This document shows, in pieces, positions 42,595-52,371 of a stretch of 64,000 nucleotides of DNA. Position 1 is the first letter of the stretch, and each line of letters begins with the position of its first letter. Below the pieces are notes generated by a model, which saw only the letters and a list, made by a program, of their open reading frames with translations, did not search any database and was not told the DNA's origin. Source of the DNA: Lachnospiraceae bacterium. GTDB taxonomy: Bacteria; Bacillota; Clostridia; Lachnospirales; Lachnospiraceae. A program made the position numbers and the translations under genes. Location: contig CAJTEE010000007.1 in assembly GCA_910575275.1 (NCBI GenBank), forward strand, positions 186,001-250,000, written 5' to 3'.

Positions 42595-44313
42595 GACATG
42601 AGCCGTGTGGGGAGGGATTACCTTCAGGTAGGATTCTACACGGAGGTATTCTTCCGGGAAAAGGGTGTCCGTTTCATTGCTGTTTCCAACGGTGTTGACA
42701 GTACGAACAACACCAGCAGCGAATTCGCCCCTTTTTTGAATATCATGAACGAATGGTATCTGCGCGACTGCAGCAGGAAGATTACCGCTGTACTCAGGGC
42801 AAAGGGAAAAGAGGGGAAACCTCTTACAAATAATCCGCCTTATGGTTATATGAAAGACGCAGAGGACAAAAACTGCTGGGTTATTGATGAAGAAGCGGCG
42901 GCAGTTGTGCGCAGGATATTTGCCATGACGGTGGAAGGCATGGGACCGTACCGGATCGCAAAAATACTGTCTGATGAAAAAGTGGAAAAACCGTCTTATT
43001 ATCAGGCAGTCAGGGGAAGGGGATGTTATAAAAACCAGTGCGATTTTGAACATCCTTATGCGTGGATGGGCGTGAGCATTGTAAGGATGCTGGAAAAACC
43101 GGAATATATGGGCGATACCGTAAATTTCCGCAGCCACAAGGAATCCTACAAGGATAAAAAGGCGGTTAAAAACAGCAGCGATGAAATCCTTATTTTCCGG
43201 GATACCCATGAACCGATCATAGACCGCAGGACATGGTATATGGTGCAGGAATTAAGAAAGACGGTGCGCAGGATTGACACAAGCGGAGAGGGTAGCCCGC
43301 TGACGGGAAAGCTGTTCTGCGCTGACTGCGGCAGTAAAATGTATTACCGCAGGACAGGGGAGCGCGCCGGAAGGGACTGGCGGGGGATGCCCGACGGAAC
43401 GGTCAGAAAAACGCCTGCGTCTTTTAACTGCGGCACTTATAACAGCAGCCGCAAGCAGAATGATAAAAAATGCAGTTCCCATTGTATTCAGGAGGATGTC
43501 GTGAGGCAGATCCTTCTTGAAACAATCCGGTATGCCTTAAAAAGCGTCCGCATGGACGAAGCGGCATTTATACAGAATATGCGGAGCGCATCAGAAGTCA
43601 GGGATAAAAGTGAGGTAAAAAAGCTGAAAACAGACCTCTCCAAAAAAGAGAAACGCTTCGCAGACCTTGACCTGCTGATAAAAAAGGTGTATGAGGACAA
43701 CGCAATGGGAAAGCTGCCGGACAGACGGTATGAGATGCTTTCTTCCGATTATGAGAAGGAACAGCAGGAGCTTGAAATTTCCATGAAAGAGATCAGGGAA
43801 AAACTCATACAGTTTGAAGATGATACGGACAGGACAGAGGAATTTCTCTCACTTGTCCATAAGTACACCGATATTCAGGAGCTTACGCCTGCCATCATCA
43901 ATGAATTTGTGGACAAGGTGCTGATCCATAAAGCTGAACGGATTGATGGGGAGCGTGTGCAGGAGATTGAAGTTTATCTGAATTTTATCGGGAAGGTGGA
44001 GCTTCCGGCACCGGAGATTTCTGAAAAGGAACTGGCAGAGATAAGGGAGAAGCGGAGAATCCGTGAACGGAATGCAATGTACCAGAGACGGCGCAGGGCG
44101 AAATTCATGCCAAAGACAAAAGCAATTTTAACGGAAATGGACGGGGCGGAAAAAGAAAGGACTTTGGCAGAGGCGCGGGCACAGGCGGAGGAACGCCTGA
44201 AAGCGGATGACACAAGCCACATCGCTTCCATTGTTGCCAGAGAAAATAAGATTATTGTAGAAAGCGGCATTTTCCCTACAAAGGAAGAAGTAAGAGCCAA
44301 ATATGAAATTTAA
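42595..44313 (+). pseudogene. TnpX-like serine recombinase, 3' part (interrupted by the ICE)
   Basis: Coding resumes at DMSRVGRDYLQVGFYTEVFF, a conserved block about 75-90 residues into TnpX-like recombinases, then continues through the recombinase domain (PPYGYMKDAED), zinc ribbon (LFCADCGSKMYY ... CGTYNSSRKQNDKKCSSH) and a long DUF4368-type tail to KYEI. The catalytic-serine part is missing because the ICE separates it. The 5' part should lie beyond the left edge. A weak TTG start exists at 42583. Confidence 0.8.
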
Positions 44314-44342
44314 CAAAATAATGTGAAAGTGAGGATTTTGAT

Positions 44343-45283
44343 ATGACAAAACTTAGGGATTACAACATGAATGGAACAATTATATTAGGTGTGGATGCAG
44401 GCTATGGGAATTATAAGACAGCAAGATGCTGTTTTGCGACTTCCGTGAGCAGGAGCAGCCAGCCGCCCGTCTTTACGAGGGACTATCTGGAATATGAAGG
44501 CGGCTATTACACCATAGGCGAGGGACACAAGGACTTTGTTGCGGAAAAGAGCAAGGATGACGATAATTATATCCTTACCCTTGCCGCCATTGCAAAGGAG
44601 CTGAAAGCGAGGGGACTGTCCGCCGCAAAGATTCACCTTGCGGTGGGGCTTCCGCTGAAATGGGTGCAGGCGCAGAGGGATTCGTTCCGCGAGTATATGA
44701 TGCAGAACCGCATAAGTATGCAGGCAGGCGTTATACGGTTGACATCGTGGACTGTACGGTCATGCCACAGTGTTATGCAGCGATAGCGGAAAGCCTGCCG
44801 GATTTTAAGGGTATGCACATGGTAGCGGATATTGGCAACGGGACAATGAACGTGATGATACTCAATAATGGCAAGGCGAGTGAAAGCAAGTCGTGGACGG
44901 TAAAGCTGGGGGCGAATGAATGTTATATGGCAATCCGTAACCTTATTCTGGACAGGAAAGCGGAGGAACTTCCGGCAGAAATTATTGAGAATTATCTGCG
45001 CTGCGGTGATACAAAAGTGGGCGGGGAATACCGGCAGCTTATGGAGGAAGCAGCAAAGACCTATGTGGATAAGATATTTGCGGAACTGAAAACATACGGT
45101 TATAATCCAAACCTTATGAAACTTTATATTATGGGCGGTGGCGCAAAGGTTGTGGAGCTTGTCGGAGATTATGACAGCGATAATGTCACCTTCAACCACG
45201 ATATACGGGCAAATGCCAAAGGCTATGAATACTTCTGCTATATGAAGCTGCGCAGGCAGAAATCAATGGCTTCCGTCGGATAA
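44343..45283 (+). pseudogene. ParM/StbA-like actin-type protein gene with a frameshift
   Basis: The first frame gives an actin-like N-terminus (ILGVDAGYGNYKTA), IGEGHKDF and LAVGLPLKWV, up to about 44715. The protein continues in another frame from HKYAGRRYTVDIVDC at about 44713 through VADIGNGTMNVMI and LYIMGGGAKVVE. A single missing C in the run at about 44710 (AACCGCAT where AACCCGCAT is needed) explains the shift. ParM-type proteins segregate low-copy DNA; here it would stabilise the element's circular form. It could also be a sequencing error. Confidence 0.7.
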
Positions 45284-45295
45284 GGGGGCATCTGA

Positions 45296-45766
45296 ATGAA
45301 AAATAAAAACCACAATATCCGTTTCAACATGGAGAAAGAGGACGAGTGCAGGGCGTGGGAGCTTCTGCACTCCCCCAAGGTACAGCAGATGTTCAAGTCA
45401 CAGAATAAGTTTGTGATAGAGGCGGTCAATGATTATTATGACAGATGCGTAGCAATGAAAAACGATCCGTATCTGGAAACGAGGGAGAAGGAGGATTCTT
45501 TTGCAGAGCGAATCGTGGAAGCGGTGGAAAAGAAAATGATGTCCAATCTTCCGGCGCTTTTCGGGATGTATATGGCGCAGATGCAGGCTTTTCTTTTATC
45601 CGTTCCTATGGGGGCATATCCGGCGGCGCAGGGCGGCATGGTGTATGGACAGGCGCAAGCCGGAACCTTGTCTAATTGCACGAATCCCCCAAATATAGCA
45701 ACGCAGGATACGGAAGATGCGCAGGTGCAGGATAAACAAGAGGGCGTCACAGAGCCGCCGAACTGA
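45296..45766 (+). CDS. ParR-like partner of the ParM gene
   Basis: A 156-residue protein directly after parM (12-base gap). The N-terminal part (NIRFNMEKEDECRAWELLHS, QNKFVIEAVNDYYD) looks like a ribbon-helix-helix DNA-binding partition adaptor. The C-terminal part is low-complexity (Gly/Ala/Gln-rich). ParR proteins bind a centromere-like site; the hairpin array downstream is a candidate. Family assignment rests on position and pattern. Confidence 0.55.
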   Translation: MKNKNHNIRFNMEKEDECRAWELLHSPKVQQMFKSQNKFVIEAVNDYYDRCVAMKNDPYLETREKEDSFAERIVEAVEKKMMSNLPALFGMYMAQMQAFLLSVPMGAYPAAQGGMVYGQAQAGTLSNCTNPPNIATQDTEDAQVQDKQEGVTEPPN

Positions 45767-45897
45767 TTGACTTTGACGTATTTTAAAATATTTATGAGTA
45801 AGGCTATGGTAATCAGGTTTATCGTAGCCTTATTTTTATGGAAATTGCCATGATTAAGCGTAATTGTAGCCATATTTTAAGTAAGCAGGAGCAAAGT

Positions 45898-46077
45898 GTA
45901 GCCGAAAGGCTACAAAATAAGGACAAAGGGCAGCCGTTAAAGGCTGCACGATAAAGGGCGAGCATTTAAGCCCGCAAAATAAGGGAAAAGAGCAACCGGA
46001 AGGCTGCAAATAAGGGCGTAATTGTAGCCGTCTGTTTTGAAACTGACATATCGGGTTTCAGGCAGACGGCTTTTTTC
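45898..46077. repeat. Array of short stem-loops with AAATAAGGG linkers
   Basis: Consecutive hairpins GTAGCC-gaaa-GGCTAC (45898-45913), GCAGCC-gttaaa-GGCTGC (45930-45947), GGGC-N10-GCCC (45956-45973) and GCAACC-ggaa-GGCTGC (45992-46007, one mismatch) are separated by A-rich AAATAAGG-type spacers. They end with a larger terminator-like hairpin at 46026-46077. No gene is present. It is a candidate ParR centromere or part of oriT. Confidence 0.6.
46026..46077 (+). terminator. Terminator with internal hairpin after the parM-parR region
   Basis: AGCCGTCTG / CAGACGGCT with an inner GAAAC / GTTTC stem, followed by TTTTTTC. Confidence 0.75.
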
Positions 46078-46079
46078 TG

Positions 46080-46538
46080 TCCTGAAAAGACCTGTTTTAG
46101 AGACTGTTTTGGAGAAGTCAGGGGAGTGTCAGCGGGTAATTTCCGGGGAGGGCGTAAGCTCTCCCCTAAGCTCTCGGCGTTTGAGAGCGAAATACACCCT
46201 ACGCACAAAACTTCGTTTTGTACTCCGGGGATTTCGCCCTTGCAGGGGGCAAATTTGCGCCTGCGCAAATTTACAGTCCGAAAGAGCCGGACTGTATTTA
46301 TCCATACCGCCCAGAGGACGGGCGCATGAATGGCGATGCTGCTTACGGCTACATTTCAGGGCAGATGTGCAGCATCGTCATAGGGACTTCATAAAACGAA
46401 GCCCCTATGCGGCTGTCAGAAAGCGACAGCCGTAAACTGCCCGTATCCGGACATCGGTTCGCAGACAGACGTCTGATAATGACTGCTCACAAAAATCTGC
46501 GGCGGCAGAGTATCTGCCAAAAGAAAGGAAAATCGCAT
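46080..46538. other. Hairpin-dense non-coding region before the relaxase, candidate oriT
   Basis: No supported gene. Stem-loops: 46145-46166 (GGGGAG), 46170-46188 (GCTCTC), 46205-46221 (ACAAAAC), 46251-46272 (AAATTTGCGC), 46274-46294 (CAGTCC), about 46334-46376 (CGATGCTGC arms), 46379-46409 (CATAGGG) and 46411-46431 (GGCTGTC). The location before a relaxase gene supports an oriT function. Confidence 0.5.
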
Positions 46539-48232
46539 ATGAGGAGAAATTCATTTATAGAAATGGCAAAACTGCATGACTTATCGGGGCGCATCACTTA
46601 TATTTCAAGCCACGCCAAACAGGAGCATCTGTATGAAGTCTATACAACAGAACCGGACAGGGCATTCTGGCGGGAACTTGCCAAGTGCAATCAGGAAGAA
46701 TTTGAAAAAAGCGGGACGAATGGAAAATGTATTGAGGCAAGAGAGCTGATGATTGCCCTGCCGGAGAGTTTTATCAGCTATGACCATGATTATCTGCTGA
46801 AAAAATGGTTGATGAGTTTAAGGAAAAGTACGGTGTGGAATGTTTTGCCGCGCTCCACCACAATAAACGGAAAACAAACCTGCATATCCATATGATATTT
46901 GCGGAGAGGAAGCGGTTAGACCAGCCGGAAGAAAAGGCTGCCACCCGCAATATGTTCTATGACGAGCAGGGGCGTCATGTGCGGACAAAGAAGGAGATAC
47001 TTGACAGTGACGGGAATATCCGCAAAGGCTGTAAAATCATCAAAAAAGGCGAAGTGTACGAGCGTAAGATTTTTACCATAAAGGACAGCCGTTTCAAGCA
47101 GGAATCCTTTCTGGACGAGGCAAAAGTATTTTATACGGATCTGATCAACCAGATGGTGATTGACGATAAGGACAGGCTCAGCATATTTGATAAAAACGGT
47201 CCGTACCTTGCCACAAAGAAAGTCGGTAAAAATAATCCGAAAGCGGAGGCGATAAAAGCAGACAATGAAATCCGCATGGAATGGAACAGGACAGTTGACC
47301 GTGCGGTTGTAAGCGGCGTACCCGAAGCGGCGATTTTGGAGTTAAAGAAAACGGAGATTACGGACAGGGTAAAAGAATCCGTGGAGCAGAATGGCAAAAA
47401 GCCAGAGCTGTTCAGGGCTATTGTCAGGGCGGCGATTTTGTTATTAGAGTGCCTGATTGCAAAAGTTATGCAGAAGGCAATGGATTTTGCGGAAAAAGTT
47501 ATCGGCAAAGCTGCTGATGCCAAAAAGGAAACGCCGGAAGAAACGGAGATTCGTTTCTATGAAAAAGACGAGGCAATACACAGGCAGGAAAAGAAGATAC
47601 CGTTTCCATTCAATTATTATCGGAAAGAGGTAACGCAGAATAAGACGGAACAGCCACAACAGAAAAGCACTGCATCAGTCAAAGAATCTGTTATTGAACA
47701 GATGATGACAGAACAAAAATCTGTTCCTGTTGGAGTAAAGCAGTCCGGGACAGAAAGAACGCCACAGCCACAGCCTTCTATACTTGCAGAAAAATATCCC
47801 CGTCTGAAAGAGATTGACGACAGGCTCAAAGAACAGAACAAAGCAATTTTCGAGCGTGAGAAAAAGCGGGATATGCTGAAAAAGGAATTATCTGAATGTA
47901 TGGGCATTTTCAAGGGTGGAAGACGAAAGGAATTACAGCAGGGCATTGACAGTATGGACAATCAGATTTCCAATATGAAAAAGCGGCTTTCCTCTATCGT
48001 GAGAGAATACAAATTCGATTCTGTTCAGGCATTCTATAAGGAATTTAATGTGGCAAAGAAAGAGAGTATGGATTATGAGGCAGCTTGTGCAGAGTATGAA
48101 AAAATTTACGGAGAAAAAGTGGTAGATGCAAGGAGTGTCAGAAATAAGCTCAAACAAAAAGAGCAGGTCGTAAAAGAAAGAGAAGCAGGCAGGGTACATC
48201 AGACAAAACAGAAAAATCAAGGGGCGAGATAA
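46539..48232 (+). pseudogene. MobA/MobL-type relaxase gene with a frameshift
   Basis: The N-terminal frame gives MRRNSFIEMAKLHDLSGRIT and HAKQEHLYEVY up to DYLLKK at about 46805. The rest continues in another frame with MVDEFKEKYGVECFAALHHNK, the histidine motif NLHIHMIFAERK and a long coiled basic tail. One missing A in the A run at 46800-46805 (CTGAAAAAATGG where seven A are needed) accounts for the break. The relaxase would be inactive unless slippage restores the frame. An AAAGGAAA ribosome site precedes the ATG. Confidence 0.75.
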
Positions 48233-48592
48233 AATGTCTTCTGATTTGACGGACTAATTGAAAAACGTTACATCATAAAAAGCTTATATTATCAAAATCT
48301 TGTCGAAATATCAGAATTTTTGTGGTACAATCACTAAGGAAAGCATTAGGATTAAAAAATAGATAAAGGAGCAAAGCTGGAAGGATAATCGGACAGACAA
48401 GTAGGAAATAAAGTGTGGTTGAGTGTTCAGATTTGCACTGTCCTGCATAAGGAGATGCCAAACAATATATATGGTAGGTTGTATGCTTATCGGATAGCAA
48501 TATACGAACATAGTTATACATGCTATAATGATGCAATGTAATCATTGGCTTTAAAAGACACAGAAGCTCATTAACAAGGAGACGGGTTAAGC
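48233..48592. other. AT-rich non-coding gap with a probable promoter
   Basis: No gene seen. A plausible promoter is TTGTCG ... TACAAT (about 48299-48330). The right edge of the decayed element may lie here, but I see no clear boundary. Confidence 0.35.
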
Positions 48593-48754
48593 ATGGATGG
48601 TTTACAGTACGATCAAATAGGAATTGAAAAATTAAACCTTACAGTACGATCATATAATTCATTGAAGCGTGCAAGAATAAATACACTTCAGCAGCTTTTT
48701 GATGCTTATCAGGAAGGGAAACTTCTTGAAAGGGAAACAGTCCTCAACTCATGA
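48593..48754 (+). CDS. Mini-protein like half of the RNA polymerase alpha C-terminal domain
   Basis: A 53-residue protein whose residues 8-30 (IEKLNLTVRSYNSLKRARIN) closely resemble the start of the RpoA C-terminal domain (LSVRSYNCLKRAGINT in Bacillota). It lacks the second helix-hairpin-helix half (NLGKKSLEEI). It ends at TGA 48752-48754 and the helicase gene starts on the next base in the same frame. It might bind DNA or transcription factors as an alpha-CTD mimic, or be the stub of a longer gene. AACAAGGAG lies upstream. Confidence 0.6.
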   Translation: MDGLQYDQIGIEKLNLTVRSYNSLKRARINTLQQLFDAYQEGKLLERETVLNS

Positions 48755-51619
48755 ATGCAGTTTGCCGCGAAATACAATAAATCTGTTGATGATGTAACGG
48801 CATTGTTTCATTTACTGGTAATGGATTTGGTGTATAGCGGAGCGCTGGAAGGTGAAGGGGCAAGCCTTACAAATGATGAACGTGAATACATTTATTATGC
48901 TGCATTCCCAAGGCGTTTTGTAAAATGCAAGCAATCTGACTCTGAACGCAAGAAGAACTATCTGAGTGGGTGGATTCCAAGACAGCGCATGAATGGAAGT
49001 AACTATAAAAATGGGCGTGTCACAAGAACCAGAGATGTACTTGGAATAAGCGAAGAGGAAGCAATAAGCCTGTTGTCAGATTTCTGGGATGCTGTTCTTG
49101 TAAAAAGTGAATACTCAATGACTCCGGACAACGGAGCTGAATATTATATTTCCACGGACAAGTTTGTCATTAAAGCAGGGATAGAGGAAATGGAGGTTTA
49201 TGTCTGCGAAAAATGTGGAAAAACCACTATGACAAATTGTCAGGAAAAGTGCGTGTCCATAAAATGCGATGGAAAACTCCGCAGGATTTCGCACAAAGAA
49301 TTGTTTGCAAATAATCATTTTGCACGATTATATTCTACAGAGCAGATGCAGCCTCTTCACATTAAGGAGCATACAGCGCAACTTGGAAGAGCTGAACAGC
49401 AGAAATACCAAGAGATGTTTGTAAACAAGGAATTAAACGCTCTAAGCTGTTCTACGACTTTTGAAATGGGTGTTGATGTTGGCGATTTGGAAACTGTTTA
49501 TTTAAGGAATATGCCACCGTCCCCTGCCAATTATGTTCAGCGTGCTGGTCGTGCCGGCCGAAGTATTCATTCGGCGGCTTATGCTCTCACCTATGCGAAA
49601 CTTGGTTCTCATGATTTTACATATTTTGATAAGCCGGAACGTATGATTTCCGGAAAAATTGGCGTACCTCTCTTTTCGTTGTCTAACGAGAAAGTTGTGC
49701 TCAGACATATTTTTGCTATAGCATTGAGTGATTTCTTCAACCATTATGAAGAAGTCTATAATAGGAATAATGCTAACGAACTTCTGAATAGGGATGGGTA
49801 TGAAAAGCTTACCATGTATTTAAACAGTAAACCGGCAGGATTGAAGGATATTCTTTCACGCTCCATTCCAACCACTTTACATACTGTTATGGGAATAACT
49901 GACTGGTTATGGCTTGATAAGTTAATTGGTGATGACGGTGTTTTGAAGGTGGCTGTAGAGGATTTCAGAAATACAGTTGAGTGGTATACAAAGGAATATG
50001 CCAGATTAAAAAGAAAAGATGATATTCAGGCTGCCGCAAGGTGCGAGCGCCAACTTAAAGATTATCGAAGAAATCCAGAAGATAAGCATGGTCGTAACGA
50101 ATTGATAGAATTTCTTGTAAGAAACAATGTTTTGCCCAAGTATGGTTTTCCGGTTGACACTGTAGAACTCTATCAGGGCATGAACTCAACCAGTGATAAA
50201 AAGCTGCAGATGGTTCGAGATCTACAGCTTGCAGTTGCGGAGTATGCTCCGGATGCACAGGTTGTTGCAGATGGAAAATTGTATACCAGCAGATATATTC
50301 GAAAACTGCCTCAAACTACGGGGCAGGACTGGGAAGAGGTATATATTGCGGAATGCAAGAACAAATCGTGTATGACATGGAACTACCGAAGAACAGAGCC
50401 ATCAAGAGATGGTGAAAAGTGTATTTCCTGCCAGTCGATTATTGATAAGCCTTATTGGAAGAAAGCTATTGAGCCAAGAAAAGGATTTATTGCCGAATCC
50501 AAGGCTACAGAAGTTCCATTGAGAAAGCCAGATCGGTCGTTTAAGAGTGAGGACTACTATATTGGTGATCCTCAGCGCCAAATCATGACAAAGAAAACTT
50601 TTCTTATTGATGGAAGGCAGAAACTGCAGATGGAAACGTCCACGAATGATTCTTTGATGGTAGTGTGCAAAGATGATTTCTTTGTTTGTGAAAAATGTAG
50701 TTATTCTATAAGTTCAGTTACTGGTAAGAACGAAAAGGATTTTAATTCTTATGCAAAGAGTTTTGAGAAAAAGCATATAAGCCCGTGGGGAAAAGAATGT
50801 AATGGAAAACTTTGGAAACGCGAGATTTGTCATGCATTCAAGACAGATGTTGTTCAAGTTGTGTTTGGTACATCTAGGGCCAAGAATCAAGCTACAATGC
50901 TTTCGGTTATGTATGCACTTCTGGAAGCTATGTCAGAGGAATTGGATATTGAAAGAACTGATATAAAGGGGTGTCTTCATAAGGTAAGATATGAGTATAG
51001 CATGGTGTACGCGATTATCTTGTACGATGGTGTTGCTGGCGGAGCTGGTCATGTGAGAAGGCTTGTTACAGATGACTGCGAAATATTCCAGAGAATTGTT
51101 CAGAAGGCAATCGCTATTACTAAAAACTGTAATTGTAATCCATCCTGCTATAATTGTCTGCGCAATTATTATAACCAAGCAGTTCACGATATTCTGGATC
51201 GCCGTGAGGCTTATATGTTCCTTGAGGCATTCAAAGGAGATGCAATTGCTATATTGGATGATAATTTTGAAGAAGTAAGAGAAGAAAATAGTTCTGATGT
51301 AGTAGCGGAAAACCTTCTAAGATTTGGAGTATCGTGGACTTGCGATTATAACAATTGGAATGAATTGTCGCAAATGATGCTTCCGGACAATTGTCGTGAT
51401 TACTTTGAGGACTTTGATTACTATCATGTTCCTCTTCCTTCTAATGCATACTGTAAATGTAAGATATACGGAACAGATTACACATCAGAGATCTTGCTGT
51501 TGTGGAAAAATAATAAGATCATGGTTTTTGAAGATGACAAAGAAAAACTTGAGGTGCCTGGATGGACGTCTCTTAAGGTGGGCGAAATCAGAGCGGGGTC
51601 ATTTGCTGAATTATTCTAA
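48755..51619 (+). CDS. Helicase C-terminal domain/DUF1998 protein, N-terminally truncated
   Basis: A 954-residue protein. It has a zinc-like site (YVCEKCGKTTMTNCQEKC, about 150-170), helicase motifs V and VI (TTFEMGVDVGDLETVYLRN, YVQRAGRAGRS at about 233-270) and a C-terminal DUF1998 metal-binding region (CNCNPSCYNCLRNYYNQ at about 790-806). The Walker A and DEAH half of the helicase is absent, so the usual 1500-residue-plus protein has lost its front. DUF1998 helicases include MrfA (DNA repair) and relatives in phage-defence systems such as DISARM. The ATG immediately follows a TGA in the same frame, so readthrough or a nonsense change is possible. Confidence 0.7.
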   Translation: MQFAAKYNKSVDDVTALFHLLVMDLVYSGALEGEGASLTNDEREYIYYAAFPRRFVKCKQSDSERKKNYLSGWIPRQRMNGSNYKNGRVTRTRDVLGISEEEAISLLSDFWDAVLVKSEYSMTPDNGAEYYISTDKFVIKAGIEEMEVYVCEKCGKTTMTNCQEKCVSIKCDGKLRRISHKELFANNHFARLYSTEQMQPLHIKEHTAQLGRAEQQKYQEMFVNKELNALSCSTTFEMGVDVGDLETVYLRNMPPSPANYVQRAGRAGRSIHSAAYALTYAKLGSHDFTYFDKPERMISGKIGVPLFSLSNEKVVLRHIFAIALSDFFNHYEEVYNRNNANELLNRDGYEKLTMYLNSKPAGLKDILSRSIPTTLHTVMGITDWLWLDKLIGDDGVLKVAVEDFRNTVEWYTKEYARLKRKDDIQAAARCERQLKDYRRNPEDKHGRNELIEFLVRNNVLPKYGFPVDTVELYQGMNSTSDKKLQMVRDLQLAVAEYAPDAQVVADGKLYTSRYIRKLPQTTGQDWEEVYIAECKNKSCMTWNYRRTEPSRDGEKCISCQSIIDKPYWKKAIEPRKGFIAESKATEVPLRKPDRSFKSEDYYIGDPQRQIMTKKTFLIDGRQKLQMETSTNDSLMVVCKDDFFVCEKCSYSISSVTGKNEKDFNSYAKSFEKKHISPWGKECNGKLWKREICHAFKTDVVQVVFGTSRAKNQATMLSVMYALLEAMSEELDIERTDIKGCLHKVRYEYSMVYAIILYDGVAGGAGHVRRLVTDDCEIFQRIVQKAIAITKNCNCNPSCYNCLRNYYNQAVHDILDRREAYMFLEAFKGDAIAILDDNFEEVREENSSDVVAENLLRFGVSWTCDYNNWNELSQMMLPDNCRDYFEDFDYYHVPLPSNAYCKCKIYGTDYTSEILLLWKNNKIMVFEDDKEKLEVPGWTSLKVGEIRAGSFAELF

Positions 51620-51766
51620 AGAAGAGGGTAATATGGCATGACTTGATGCTTGTAACAGGAAGCCGAAGGCTGAACTGTTGCAACGTTTTTGATTATATGG
51701 GGGCATATCTATACATATGATAGAAAAAATGTGTAAGGAATATAAAAAACGTAAAGGTGATAGGAA

Positions 51767-52195
51767 ATGACACACAGCAGAAATATGGTACAGGAGCTTA
51801 CATTGGAAGATATTAGGGAAAATATCGTAATTATCAAAATCAACAAGTCGTATCGTGAGGGTATGAGTGAAACTGAGCTGTATGACGTGACACGGGGCTG
51901 TTGGAAGAGAAAGATTGCCAGTGTAGAGAAGGCGGACTATGTTTTGGCCGTTGTTTATGGGATTGTGAAAGAAGTATATCAGATAGATAAATGGTTTCCA
52001 GCCGAAAATGAGGTGCGGGAAACCATTCCCTACAATGAAGCAGTTGATGCTGGTAGAATTATATTCAAGGGCAGGACTGCTAATGAGGAAATCAGAAAAA
52101 AATATTTGGATCATTCAGTGGCAGGGCTTTTTAAAAGAGGGGAGGTCGCTCCTGTTAAAGTAATATTGAAACCACAAGAGACAGGAATATTATGA
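51767..52195 (+). CDS. Small protein, possibly PUA/EVE-like
   Basis: A 142-residue protein: IRENIVIIKINKSYREGMSE, ELYDVTRGCWKRKI, KADYVLAVVYGIVKEVYQIDKWFPA, then YLDHSVAGLFKRGEVAPVKVI. This pattern recalls PUA/EVE-like modified-base-binding domains, but I cannot confirm it. It lies 147 bases after the helicase with GGTGATAGG upstream and precedes the DUF2325 gene. A recognition role for modified nucleic acid would fit a defence island. Confidence 0.5.
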   Translation: MTHSRNMVQELTLEDIRENIVIIKINKSYREGMSETELYDVTRGCWKRKIASVEKADYVLAVVYGIVKEVYQIDKWFPAENEVRETIPYNEAVDAGRIIFKGRTANEEIRKKYLDHSVAGLFKRGEVAPVKVILKPQETGIL

Positions 52196-52371
52196 AAATT
52201 CCCACGAGGAATGTTGAGAGGTTGAGACATAAGGGGTAACTGGACAGGATACAGGACTGCTGTAAGGAGACGGAGTCAGATATTTTGTTTCAGGCAGGAA
52301 CTGATGCACGAATAAAGATGTGGCAGACCTTGAAAAATTCAAGGCATAAAGCGATGAGAGGTACAACATGC

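Noticed and set aside
44660-45283. Separate gene starting at 44660
   Set aside because: It is the continuation of the ParM-like protein after a one-base shift; its apparent first residues are out-of-frame reading of the N-terminal part.
45898-46007. CRISPR array
   Set aside because: Units are short stem-loops with similar spacers, not repeats of 24-40 bases with unique spacers.
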